DNA from: Odoribacter sp.
Lineage (GTDB): Bacteria; Bacteroidota; Bacteroidia; Bacteroidales; Prolixibacteraceae
NCBI GenBank assembly: GCA_013824715.1
Contig: PNOH01000014.1
Span: 1-64,000 of the forward strand
Reading direction: 5' to 3'
Length of the DNA stretch: 64,000 nucleotides
A model generated the notes under the pieces. It searched no databases. It had not been told where the DNA came from and saw only the letters and a list, made by a program, of their open reading frames with translations. Shown here in pieces: positions 45,546 to 54,651 of this stretch. The translations under genes and the position numbers were made by a program. The first letter of the stretch is position 1. Each line of letters starts with the position of its first letter.

Positions 45546-47036
45546 TTATTTGATGATCCACATTTCTGAATTGATGTCATCGGTTTCGGCGCCAAACTGA
45601 TTTTTTAGCGCTGCTTTGTAATTATCGGCATTGGTAGTCCGTTCTGAACTCGGGTACTGCCAGCGTTTGGCAATACGTCCGCTATTGGCAGTACCAGCCC
45701 CGGTCAGGAATGTTGGTACACCGGTACGACGGTAGTTGTTGTAAGCTTCCCAACCCGAATTCTGGAAAAATGCCAGATATTTCTGGGTAAGAATCTGTTT
45801 TAGCGCTTCAGGGGTTGTACTGTTTAGTTTTACTGTTGGCTGGGCATAATATGCATCCCATTTGGCATCGACAGATGGAACACCATGGAATGTCCATGAA
45901 GCTTTTATCCCTTTGGTGTAATAATCTTCGGCATTACCGGCCACCCAACCGCGGTTAATGGCCTCGGCAATGTTGAAACACATTTCAGGATATCCAATCT
46001 GTATGGCAGGTTCGCCAAAATATGAACTGTAATATTTGTTTTTGCTGATGGGCGAGTATTCACCTTTCAACATTTTCGTTGACATATCGTCGAGACTTTC
46101 ACCCGAGCTTGCCCCAACATAAGCTTCAAAGTCGGCAATTGTAAGTCCGGCTTTAATTTTAGCAGGAGCTGGATCTGCTACAATAAACGTACGTGGGTCT
46201 TTCAGTGATGCCAGCGTGTTCAGATATGTGGCCGACATGTTGTTACGTGTGGCAGTAAATCCATAATTATCCGGATTGAGCGGGTATTTATCGGTAACGG
46301 AGTTGTAACTGAATTTCAGATTATCGTCTAACGATGTCATTAACGGATATTTGGTCGGATTAGTTAGTACATCAGAGAACAGCTTTTTGATGTTCAGGTC
46401 AGCATCAGCTTCTTTTTTACTTAAAGTAATCAATACACGCAACTTGTAAGTATTTACCACTTTTTGCCATTTTTTCAAATCGTTCCCAAGCATAAAATCG
46501 CCGGTCAATGATTTGTCGAGATTGTTGTTGAGTACCTGTAAATCGCTGTTTGCTTCTTCCAGCCAGATAAGTGCTTGTTTGAATACCGCTTTCTGAGAAT
46601 CGTACTTTGGCTTTGTGTTTTCCAAACTTTTTAGGGCATCGGTTAACGGAATATCGCCCAGTTTCATGCTCATTTCAACAAAATAATAAGCATTCAGGAA
46701 CTTCCCGATTGCTGCATACGGATTGTTATCGGCCATACCAACGCGTTTGGATTCGGCAATCATCTGGGCCACGTTTTTCATCTGGGTATAATTGAAACTG
46801 GTATTGGTCCAGTCGTATTCCTGATCGCTGTAATAGGCATAATTACTGCACCAGAACTGGTTCCATCGCTGGATATCGCTCCAGGGTGAATTATATATGC
46901 CATATAGAACATTGGTGAAAACTAACGATGGCGGTACTTCTCCCGGACGGTTCGGATCTTTTTCCAGTTCTTCAAAATTGTTACATGATGATAATGCCAC
47001 TGCGAGCATGATCACAAGCAGAAATATATTTTTCAT
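45546..47036 (-). CDS. SusD/RagB-like outer-membrane lipoprotein (SusD_2 type)
   Basis: 496 residues. Lipobox MLAVALSSCNN; the start of mature protein (FEELEKDPNRPGEVPPSLVFTNVLYG) and the SDIQRWNQFWCSNYAYYSDQ segment are typical of the SusD_2 group. C-terminal YLAFFQNSGWEAYNNYRRTGVP is the usual wall of the ligand site. Binds ligand at the surface and lids the SusC barrel. No glycoside hydrolase is adjacent, which is unusual; phosphonate genes are adjacent instead. Confidence 0.92.
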   Translation of the reverse strand: MKNIFLLVIMLAVALSSCNNFEELEKDPNRPGEVPPSLVFTNVLYGIYNSPWSDIQRWNQFWCSNYAYYSDQEYDWTNTSFNYTQMKNVAQMIAESKRVGMADNNPYAAIGKFLNAYYFVEMSMKLGDIPLTDALKSLENTKPKYDSQKAVFKQALIWLEEANSDLQVLNNNLDKSLTGDFMLGNDLKKWQKVVNTYKLRVLITLSKKEADADLNIKKLFSDVLTNPTKYPLMTSLDDNLKFSYNSVTDKYPLNPDNYGFTATRNNMSATYLNTLASLKDPRTFIVADPAPAKIKAGLTIADFEAYVGASSGESLDDMSTKMLKGEYSPISKNKYYSSYFGEPAIQIGYPEMCFNIAEAINRGWVAGNAEDYYTKGIKASWTFHGVPSVDAKWDAYYAQPTVKLNSTTPEALKQILTQKYLAFFQNSGWEAYNNYRRTGVPTFLTGAGTANSGRIAKRWQYPSSERTTNADNYKAALKNQFGAETDDINSEMWIIK

Positions 47037-47074
47037 TTTTTTTATATGATTGTGAGTTATTAAAATGACATGTG

Positions 47075-50000
47075 TTAGAAAGTGATATTCAGGTTAAAAC
47101 CAAAACGTCTTGTTGTCGGGGTTTGCAAGCCTGAAGATCCGTTGGTTCCTGCATATTGTTCGATGTCGATATCGCTTCTTTCGGCAAAATACAAGAGGTT
47201 ACGGCCCACGAATGAGATATTGGCTTGTTTGATGAAGGTATTGTTCAGGATTTTTTGCGGAAGGTTGTAAGTCAGTACCACTTCGCGCAATTTCACATAG
47301 GTACGGCTGATGGCATATGATGAATTGGTACCGTAATAACGGCTGATGTAATCCTGTACATAAGTTGCAGTTGTATTTGGTGCGTACTGGAGTTTATCGT
47401 AATTGGTAACTTGCCCGTCAGTATCATAAACAATTGCCACCCCATTGCTTACCACAACACCTTCACCTATGTACGATTTAATTCCTTTGGTGTCGTTTAT
47501 CCTGGCTACGCCCATATCGCCCAAAACGGTATTAATGTGGCGGCCTCCCTGGTATGTTTTCTGTTCAACATAGTCGAGAATAGTGCCACCAAAACGTCCG
47601 TCGAACTGGAATTTAAGGCTTATATTTTTATACGACAGGGTATTATTAATCGCCCCGGCCCAATCTGAGTTGGCATTTCCGAGATATTGAGGAACCGAGT
47701 TCCTGATCGGACGGCCACTTGCATCGTTGATGATTTGTCCATCGGCATTCCGCACAAAGTCAGAACCGTACATTTTATCCATTCGGTCGCCTACTTTTAA
47801 ATAAATGTTCAGTTTTTCAACTCCCGGATAAATTTCCTTCAGGTATTGCTGATTGGTTGAATAATTGGCCGAAACATCCCAGCTAAAGCCATCTTTATTA
47901 TGTATGGGTGAAGCTGAAGCTGAAATCTCGATTCCTTTTCGTTCTACTTTAATACCATTTACCAATGCTGAATTATAACCGGTAGCTCCTGAAATTGGCA
48001 ATGAGAAGATTTTTGGGCCATCGATGCTTGAGAAATAAGTCACATCAAATACAAGCTTATTGTTGAAAAGACCTACGTCAGTACCAATTTCCCATGCTGA
48101 GCTTGAACTTGGTTTCAGGTCAGGGTTCGAAATGGTGTTGGTGTATGATGCAGCCGAGTTGCCCTGTATCAGGCTAATATTGTATGAAGACGAATTCTGG
48201 TAGGTTGGTCCATCATACGGAGAATAGTAATTTCCGCCATAACCCAATACGTTGAATCCGAGGAATTGATAGGTAGGCCCAATCGTTGACTGAGAAAGTG
48301 CGCTGCCCACATTAGCGTATGAACCCCTCAGTTTCCATGATTTGACATACGGTATAGTTATCAGTTTTGACAGTTCGATACTGGTAGAAACTGAAGGATA
48401 GAAATACGCGTTGTTTCCTGAAGGTAAAGTTGAGTTTTTGTCGGTTCGTCCGGTTAACGAGAGGGTCAGGAAATCGTCGTAAGTGAGGTCGGCAGTTGCG
48501 TAAGCGCTGAGCACCAGCATTGGAGCATAGAAACTATATGATTTAACTGGATTCTTGGAGTTGCTCAGATTGTACCATTCCGGAACGTTCAGGTAATCGG
48601 TGGTGGCAAAACTGCTCCTGAAATCGTAAGTACGCAGGTTTCCCCCGGCGGTGGCATGTAAGCTAAGTTTGGGGATCACATAGCGGTCGTACGACAAAAG
48701 AATATCGGTGTTGTTCTCAAACAAATTACGTTTGTCTTCGCGGTAATCGCCAAGACCGGCTTCGCGTCCATAAGGGTGGGCCGAGAACGGAAGTTTTTCG
48801 GAGCGGAATAAATCGTATGAAGTGATGGCTGTACGCGCCTGTAAATTCAGGTAATTATTGAACTTATAGTTGATTGATGCATAACCGGTCAGGTCGTTTT
48901 TGTAGTGTCCGCGAAGCCATTCGTACGACATAAAATACGGGTTGTGGTAACGTTGGTATTCGGCATAAATCGACTGTACACCTTCTTTCCCGGGCTGCCA
49001 GTAGTTGCGCATATCATTAATATCCCAGTCGGCTCCACCCCATGCTATAATGTTATAAATAATACTGTTCGGACCGTAGTTCACATCAGGGACATTGGGC
49101 GTGTACTGACGGCTGTAAGCCATATTTGCCTTTAAGCTAAGCTTCTTCGAAATTTTGTAACCTCCCGACAAGCTAAAATTGGTAATATTCAGCGAAGTAT
49201 TTGGTACAATTCCTTTCTGGTAGCTGTGCGAAGCAGAAACCCGGAGATCGTATTTTTCGTTACCTGAAGCCACAGAGAAACTGTTGTTCGATAAAAGTCC
49301 AGTTTCAAGGAAACGTTTCAGGTTATCTTTTCCGCGGGCAACCCAGGGAGTACCGGTTCGTTTGCCAGTTGCGGGATCGATTGGGCTGTCATACTGAGGA
49401 ATAAGCTGGCCTTCGAAACGTGGCCCCCAGATATCATAGTCGCCATCATTCAAACCGCCTCCTTTACCATCAACAAACTCGTACTTTCCATGGTCGCCAG
49501 GTCCGTATTCGTCCTGAACTTCCGGAATAGCAATGAATCCACTCTCGGCCATAGTGCTTGAGTTGAATTCAACAGAGAAACCTCGTTTGTCTGTTGTTCC
49601 GCGTTTTGTAGTTATCTGTATAGCTCCGTATTGTCCTCTGGAACCATATAACGCTGCAGCGGATGGGCCTTTCAAAATGGTATAACTTTCAATGTCATCA
49701 GGATTGATGTTCCAGGTGTCGGTTTGGACCGGAACGCCATCAACTACATAAAGCGGAGTGTATCCACGAAGTAAAACAGAGGGAGCTCCAAGTAGTTCGG
49801 CAGAAGCGCCAACTGTCAACCCGGCCACTTTACCTGTAAGGGCATTGATCGGGTTGGGTTCCCTGGCTTTTACCAGTTCACTTCCCTTTACATCCTGAAC
49901 AGCAAAACCGATGGTACTTTTCACCTTTTCGATTCCGAGTGCAGTAACAATAACTTCTTTAATCTCCTGTTGCGAATCATCTAAAATAATACTGATTACT

Positions 50001-50299
50001 TTTTGGTTGCCAACGGCAACTTCAACAGTTTCGAACCCGACGTAAGATGCCACCAGAATATCTTTAGGCTCTGCCTGAATGGCAAAATGACCTTTATCGT
50101 CCGACAAGGTTCCGATAGTGGTTCCTTTCACCAGAATGGTGGCACTTGGAAGGCTCTCCCCATTGCTGGTTTTCACCGTTCCTTCAATATTTGCCTTTTG
50201 GGCAAACACCATCGTTACAATCAGGAGGAACGTAATAACTAAAAAGATGAATTTTTGCATTTTAAAGTGTTTAGAATTAATACTTGTTTTTTTAGACAT
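47075..50299 (-). CDS. SusC/RagA-type TonB-linked outer-membrane protein
   Basis: 1074 residues. Signal peptide, CarboxypepD_reg domain (ANIEGTVKTSNGESLPSATI), plug (GIEKVKSTIGFAVQDVKGSE, LLRGYTPLYVVDGVP, YTILKGPSAAALYGSRGQYG), a 22-strand barrel and C-terminal FGFNLNITF. Imports ligand across the outer membrane with TonB energy. susD follows 38 bp downstream. The start at 50299 (MSKKTSINSKHF) may be preceded by a better one at 50260 (MQKFIFLVITFLLIV), which begins directly with the signal peptide. Confidence 0.94.
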   Translation of the reverse strand: MSKKTSINSKHFKMQKFIFLVITFLLIVTMVFAQKANIEGTVKTSNGESLPSATILVKGTTIGTLSDDKGHFAIQAEPKDILVASYVGFETVEVAVGNQKVISIILDDSQQEIKEVIVTALGIEKVKSTIGFAVQDVKGSELVKAREPNPINALTGKVAGLTVGASAELLGAPSVLLRGYTPLYVVDGVPVQTDTWNINPDDIESYTILKGPSAAALYGSRGQYGAIQITTKRGTTDKRGFSVEFNSSTMAESGFIAIPEVQDEYGPGDHGKYEFVDGKGGGLNDGDYDIWGPRFEGQLIPQYDSPIDPATGKRTGTPWVARGKDNLKRFLETGLLSNNSFSVASGNEKYDLRVSASHSYQKGIVPNTSLNITNFSLSGGYKISKKLSLKANMAYSRQYTPNVPDVNYGPNSIIYNIIAWGGADWDINDMRNYWQPGKEGVQSIYAEYQRYHNPYFMSYEWLRGHYKNDLTGYASINYKFNNYLNLQARTAITSYDLFRSEKLPFSAHPYGREAGLGDYREDKRNLFENNTDILLSYDRYVIPKLSLHATAGGNLRTYDFRSSFATTDYLNVPEWYNLSNSKNPVKSYSFYAPMLVLSAYATADLTYDDFLTLSLTGRTDKNSTLPSGNNAYFYPSVSTSIELSKLITIPYVKSWKLRGSYANVGSALSQSTIGPTYQFLGFNVLGYGGNYYSPYDGPTYQNSSSYNISLIQGNSAASYTNTISNPDLKPSSSSAWEIGTDVGLFNNKLVFDVTYFSSIDGPKIFSLPISGATGYNSALVNGIKVERKGIEISASASPIHNKDGFSWDVSANYSTNQQYLKEIYPGVEKLNIYLKVGDRMDKMYGSDFVRNADGQIINDASGRPIRNSVPQYLGNANSDWAGAINNTLSYKNISLKFQFDGRFGGTILDYVEQKTYQGGRHINTVLGDMGVARINDTKGIKSYIGEGVVVSNGVAIVYDTDGQVTNYDKLQYAPNTTATYVQDYISRYYGTNSSYAISRTYVKLREVVLTYNLPQKILNNTFIKQANISFVGRNLLYFAERSDIDIEQYAGTNGSSGLQTPTTRRFGFNLNITF

Positions 50300-50377
50300 A
50301 GAAATGGCTGTTTACAACATTTTAGTGCCATAAATACCAGTAAGAATCAATAAGAAATGGATTTTGAATGGGAGAGC

Positions 50378-50917
50378 TTAGAATACCAGAATTACCCGTT
50401 TGGTAAACAAATTTGTTAGTGAATTTGCATCATTGCTTTCGCCGATGGCTTTTTCAAAACTTTCGGTTTCGGCGGTAAGTACATTGAATGCTATATCCAA
50501 AACTTTGTTAAAATCATTCGAAGCCGTTTCTTTGCTGATCTCTCCTTTTTTAACCGATTTTTTCAGGTGGCGTTCAATCTTTTTGACTGCATCGTATATC
50601 ACCGGTTTGCGGATCATCGTGCGGGTTTGCGGGTTTCCGGGTACGATCGGAACTTCGTAGGTATATTTTGATTCTAACAAATATAATTTTTCGGAAATTT
50701 TCTGCCCAAAAGCATGTTCTCCGATTATATCTTTCGAATCGGAATTCAAATCATAGTCGTTTAATGAAGCCCTGAATTCAAAAACAGGAAGACTGCTTGA
50801 ATTTGAAATAGTTTTTTTAGCGTCCCCCCGAAAGGCCATTACTAAAGCATCCTGTGCAATTAGTTTTCCTGAAATCAATAACAACATAATGGTAAGCATT
50901 TGTAATCCTCGTTTCAT
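50378..50917 (-). CDS. Secreted protein of unknown function upstream of susC
   Basis: 179 residues with a signal peptide (MKRGLQMLTIMLLLISGKLIA). The rest has no domain that I recognise; it is rich in Lys/Ser/Asp, with KKIERHLKKSVKKGEISKE suggesting helices. It precedes susC by 78 bp on the same strand, so it may belong to the same transcript. Confidence 0.6.
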   Translation of the reverse strand: MKRGLQMLTIMLLLISGKLIAQDALVMAFRGDAKKTISNSSSLPVFEFRASLNDYDLNSDSKDIIGEHAFGQKISEKLYLLESKYTYEVPIVPGNPQTRTMIRKPVIYDAVKKIERHLKKSVKKGEISKETASNDFNKVLDIAFNVLTAETESFEKAIGESNDANSLTNLFTKRVILVF

Positions 50918-51046
50918 GATAAGTTTCTTTTTTTGTGCGTTGCAAAATTGTTTTAACTTTATTTAACTTCGATTGAAGGTGAATTAAACTTTTATTAATT
51001 ATCGGTAACAGTTTTCACTAAAAATTAAACTCCTGAATTATCCGTG

Positions 51047-52408
51047 TCAATTGATTTGCCTTGCATGTATTTCAAATACTTCAGATAATACTGAAATAGC
51101 CGTGTGTAAATCTTCACGGCTGATGGTGAGTGCCGGCGAAAGTTGCAGCACATTTCCCTGCGAAACTTTAAAACTCAAGCCATGATGCATGCACCCGTAC
51201 ATGATTTGTTCGGCCTCGTTGGTTGCTTTTTCTTTTGTTGCCCGATCTTTCACCAGTTCAATGCCCCATAAAAGACCAAGTCCGCGAATATCACCGATTA
51301 ACGGAAACCTTTCTTTTAGCTTATTCAGTTCTGTTTGCATCCATATTCCATCATCAAAAACTTTTTGCAGAAGGTCCTCTTTTTCGATATAGTTGATGGT
51401 TGCCAAAGCTGCCACACTGCCCAACGGACTTTTTTCGTGGGTGTAATGTCCAAGAGAAACATCTCCGGCAACATTATAGCTGTCGCGGGCGATCATGGCA
51501 GCGAATGGTATTATTCCGCCACCCAGCCCTTTTCCCAGGCAAAGAATATCTGGTTCGATGCCGAAGTTTTCAAAGGCGAACATCTTTCCGGTGCGGCCAA
51601 GAGCAATTGGAATTTCATCGAGAATGAGGAGAACTCCGTGGTTGCGGCAAATTTCGCGAACCCTTTGCCAATAGGCTTTGGTTGGTATTTGCACATCGGT
51701 ATTCCGGATTGTTTCCACCAGAAATGCTCCAACATCACCTTCTTTTTTAATTACATATTCCAGAAAATCGGCATAGTTTAACTGATCGTCTTCAGTCTCT
51801 CCGAAAATTCCCCGGTAAGTGGTTGGCGGTGGGATACAGATCACTCCGGGCATCATTGGCCCCATGTACTTTTTAAATACGGATTCGCCTCCGGCCGAAA
51901 TTGCATCAAGCGATGCTCCATGAAAGGAATCCCAATGCGAGACAATTTTGTGTTTTCCGGTAACAACCCTCGCCAATTTCAAAGCTATGCCAATAACCGA
52001 AGTTCCGCCGGGGGCAAATAAACTCCGGTTGAGGTCACCGGGCATCAGTTCTGCTAATTTCCGGGCAAACGCAACGGCAGGCTGATTGGTGTACCGGCGC
52101 GGCGAAAAAGATAATTGCTGCATCTGTTCAAAAATCTGACTGATGATATAGTCGTTTCCGTGGCCCAACTGGTGAACATTATTCCCGTGGAAATCGAGCA
52201 GATACCTTCCTGAGAGGGTTTCCATTCCGCTACCTTTACTGGTTTTTAAAACATCCAGGCAAGGAGTGGACATCGACTGGTGCAGAAAATAACGGGCATC
52301 ATTTTCCAGAATCTGCAGGGTTTGTGGATCAGTAATTTTCTCATCCCATTTCCGGCGTTCGTCCGAAATATTGATATCACCTTCGGTTAGTAATAAACTT
52401 TTATTCAT
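51047..52408 (-). CDS. Class III aminotransferase-fold enzyme, probable PbfA-type hydroxy-aminoethylphosphonate lyase
   Basis: 453 residues, PLP fold type I class III. DFHGNNVHQLGHGN near residue 75, LFAPGGTSVIGIALKLAR, the aspartate in LLILDEIPIALGRTG, and the PLP lysine in ILCLGKGLGGG. The N-terminus (NDARYFLHQSMSTPCLDVLK) matches proteins that accompany phnW/phnX and are named (R)-1-hydroxy-2-aminoethylphosphonate ammonia-lyase (PbfA), which yields phosphonoacetaldehyde for PhnX. The phosphonate neighbours support this; an ordinary transaminase is the alternative. Confidence 0.75.
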   Translation of the reverse strand: MNKSLLLTEGDINISDERRKWDEKITDPQTLQILENDARYFLHQSMSTPCLDVLKTSKGSGMETLSGRYLLDFHGNNVHQLGHGNDYIISQIFEQMQQLSFSPRRYTNQPAVAFARKLAELMPGDLNRSLFAPGGTSVIGIALKLARVVTGKHKIVSHWDSFHGASLDAISAGGESVFKKYMGPMMPGVICIPPPTTYRGIFGETEDDQLNYADFLEYVIKKEGDVGAFLVETIRNTDVQIPTKAYWQRVREICRNHGVLLILDEIPIALGRTGKMFAFENFGIEPDILCLGKGLGGGIIPFAAMIARDSYNVAGDVSLGHYTHEKSPLGSVAALATINYIEKEDLLQKVFDDGIWMQTELNKLKERFPLIGDIRGLGLLWGIELVKDRATKEKATNEAEQIMYGCMHHGLSFKVSQGNVLQLSPALTISREDLHTAISVLSEVFEIHARQIN

Positions 52409-52563
52409 TTCATTAATAAATTGTTCTTTGGTAATTTTCGTGGCTATGTTTATGCCAAAAAATGCAGAAGCAATTCAATTCAAACATACTAAAGACCAAG
52501 AAGTGATAAGTTAGGAGATTGTTACCAAAATCGTGAGCGAAAGTTATTAAACAACCAAACAAT

Positions 52564-52580
52564 TGTTACAGGGCGTTACA
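52564..52580. promoter_or_regulatory. Candidate PhoB-like repeat between pbfA-like and Lys-rich genes
   Basis: TGTTACA at 52564 and CGTTACA at 52574. The repeat units match the porin and phoU sites, but the period is 10, not 11 bp, so the call is tentative. The 306-bp divergent gap has no gene. Confidence 0.35.
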
Positions 52581-52714
52581 GATTAGTTAAGGGTTGAAAT
52601 CGAACTGAAATGATTAATCAGATTGCAATTATTCAGAATTTAATTCACACACAACAAATTGGTATTTAATTTTTTAAATGCTATTTTTAACTCAAAATTG
52701 ATACACTACGAAAC

Positions 52715-53104
52715 ATGAAAAATTCAGACAAGATTGTAGAAGGAGAAAATGCCCCAAACAATCAAAATGATTCAAAAAAAGAAAAGACGAAGCCCACACT
52801 GGTTAAGGAGGATACTGTAATAAATAAAAAACTGGCAGGATCCAAAGAAACAGCAAAAGAGGCTGATTTTAAAGAAGAACAGGAAAAGCCTGGTTCAGGT
52901 AAAAATCAGAAGAAAAAGATAAAAATTATAAAAAAGAATGCTAAAAAGACTGAAGAAAAGGTTGATAAACTTAAAAAGAAAGTTAAAAAAGCTAAAAAGA
53001 AAGAAGTTAAAACCAGTAAACTTAAAGGCTTGCAAGAAAAATTAAAAAAAGCCTTTGAAAAGCTTAAGATCAGTGTCAAAAAGCTCAAAAAAGCAAAAAA
53101 GTAA
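52715..53104 (+). CDS. Lysine-rich low-complexity protein
   Basis: 129 residues, with about one residue in three lysine. The N-terminal third has acidic and Asn/Gln content; the C-terminal half is a repetitive Lys/Ala/Val/Leu tract (KKKVKKAKKKEVKTSKLKGL, then KLKISVKKLKKAKK) that should form a helix. It resembles histone-H1-like or nucleoid-binding tails. No signal peptide. Divergent from the pbfA-like gene; a terminator follows. DNA, RNA or polyphosphate binding are all possible. Confidence 0.65.
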   Translation: MKNSDKIVEGENAPNNQNDSKKEKTKPTLVKEDTVINKKLAGSKETAKEADFKEEQEKPGSGKNQKKKIKIIKKNAKKTEEKVDKLKKKVKKAKKKEVKTSKLKGLQEKLKKAFEKLKISVKKLKKAKK

Positions 53105-53223
53105 TTTTACCGAATCAAACAACGGTGAGGAAAAAGACGATTTCCCTATTTGTCAAAATTTAGCGAAGAATAAATACTCGTAAATCCCGTACTTTCTGAC
53201 CTCGGATTTCATTTCCAAAAAAA

Positions 53224-53260
53224 CTGCCATCATTAATCGTATGTTGATGAATGATGGCAG
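53224..53260. terminator. Terminator-like hairpin after the Lys-rich gene
   Basis: Perfect 11-bp stem CTGCCATCATT / AATGATGGCAG with a 15-base loop. There is no clear T run. It lies in the 274-bp gap before the end of glgC. Confidence 0.6.
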
Positions 53261-53378
53261 CTAAATGATGAATCAGATCTCACGCCTGATGCCATGTCAA
53301 TAAATACCTGTCGAAAGAAGAATGGTGAAGTAAGCTTTTGCTTAGCTAGTTATTCTTTAATTTTTTACTCCAACCAGC

Positions 53379-54647
53379 TCACCCTATGAAAAATCCGTTA
53401 GGAATAACAGCGCTTTTTTTGATCACCACAATTCCTTCAATCACCGAATAAAGTTCATTGTTTGTATCGGGTATATGTTTGCCGCCGTTTACGCGAACAT
53501 CGTTCCCGATATGGACATTCTTGTCAACAATGCAATTGTTTAAATGGCACCTTTCGCCAATTCCCATGACTGTTCCATTGTTGGAATCCCTATCAATTTC
53601 ATTCAGGTTCTGATAGTAGTCGTTGCCCATGATGTATGAATTCGCAATGGTTGTTCCTTTTCCTATCCTTGAACGGATGCCAATTACAGAATGTTCGATA
53701 CGGCTGGCGTGTATGATACAGCCATCGGAAACTACTGTTTTTTCGAGTTGCGTGCCCGAAATTTTGGATGGAGGGAGTAAGCGTGCACGGGTATATACAA
53801 ATTTTGAATTGTCGAAAAGGTTAAACTTCGGAATATCATCTGTCAAACCGAGATTGGCTTCGTAAAACGAATCTATATTTCCGATATCAGTCCAGTAGCC
53901 TTCGTACGGAAAGCTTAAAACTTTATGGTCTTTAATAGCATGGGGAATTATCTCTTTGCCGAAATCTTTGGTTTCTTTATCCTTCATCAGTTCAATCAGC
54001 AAATCGCGGTTAAACACATAAATTCCCATTGAGGCCAGATAAATTTTTCCCGCACGCTGCATCTCTTCACTCACTTCCGAGATCCATTCAGGTAATAAGG
54101 CCGGTGCAGGTTTTTCGATAAACTCAGTAATGATATTGTCCGAATCGGCTTTCAGTATTCCAAATTCGGGCGCTTCTTTGGCTATTACAGGCAAGCTGGC
54201 AATGGTGATTGCAGCTCCGGCTTTTTTGTGGGCCTCTATCATTTCGTTAAAATCCATCTGATAAAGCTGGTCGCCTGAAAGGATAAGCGCATATTCAAAA
54301 TCGTAGTTCAGGAAATGTTGCATACACTGCCTGACAGCATCGGCTGTTCCCTGAAACCAATGTTTATTATCAGGAGTTTGTTCGGCAGCCAGAATATCAA
54401 CAAACGAATTGCTGAAAAAACTGAACTGATAAGTGTTTTTGATGTGTTTGTTTAACGATGCCGAGTTAAATTGTGTCAGTACAAAAATCCGGTCAATATC
54501 AGAATTGATACAATTCGAAATGGGTATATCAACCAGGCGGTATTTTCCGGCGATGGGCACAGCCGGTTTCGATCTGTTTTCGGTCAATGGGGATAACCTT
54601 GATCCCTGACCACCTCCCAGAATTATGGCTAATGTTCTTTTTTTCAT
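53379..54647 (-). CDS. glgC: Glucose-1-phosphate adenylyltransferase
   Basis: 422 residues. Nucleotidyl-transfer loop LGGGQGSRLSPLTENRSKPAVP; NTP site ALILSGDQLYQMDF; left-handed beta-helix at the C-terminus (SRIGKGTTIANSYIMGN, VHIGNDVRVNGGKH). Makes ADP-glucose for glycogen synthesis. glgA ends 4 bp upstream on the same strand, so the two form an operon. Confidence 0.95.
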   Translation of the reverse strand: MKKRTLAIILGGGQGSRLSPLTENRSKPAVPIAGKYRLVDIPISNCINSDIDRIFVLTQFNSASLNKHIKNTYQFSFFSNSFVDILAAEQTPDNKHWFQGTADAVRQCMQHFLNYDFEYALILSGDQLYQMDFNEMIEAHKKAGAAITIASLPVIAKEAPEFGILKADSDNIITEFIEKPAPALLPEWISEVSEEMQRAGKIYLASMGIYVFNRDLLIELMKDKETKDFGKEIIPHAIKDHKVLSFPYEGYWTDIGNIDSFYEANLGLTDDIPKFNLFDNSKFVYTRARLLPPSKISGTQLEKTVVSDGCIIHASRIEHSVIGIRSRIGKGTTIANSYIMGNDYYQNLNEIDRDSNNGTVMGIGERCHLNNCIVDKNVHIGNDVRVNGGKHIPDTNNELYSVIEGIVVIKKSAVIPNGFFIG

Positions 54648-54651
54648 TGCT

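Noticed and set aside
45546-50299. Ordinary polysaccharide utilisation locus for susCD
   Set aside because: The nearest glycosidases are more than 20 kb away and belong to another locus; all neighbours deal with phosphonates. It cannot be excluded by sequence alone.
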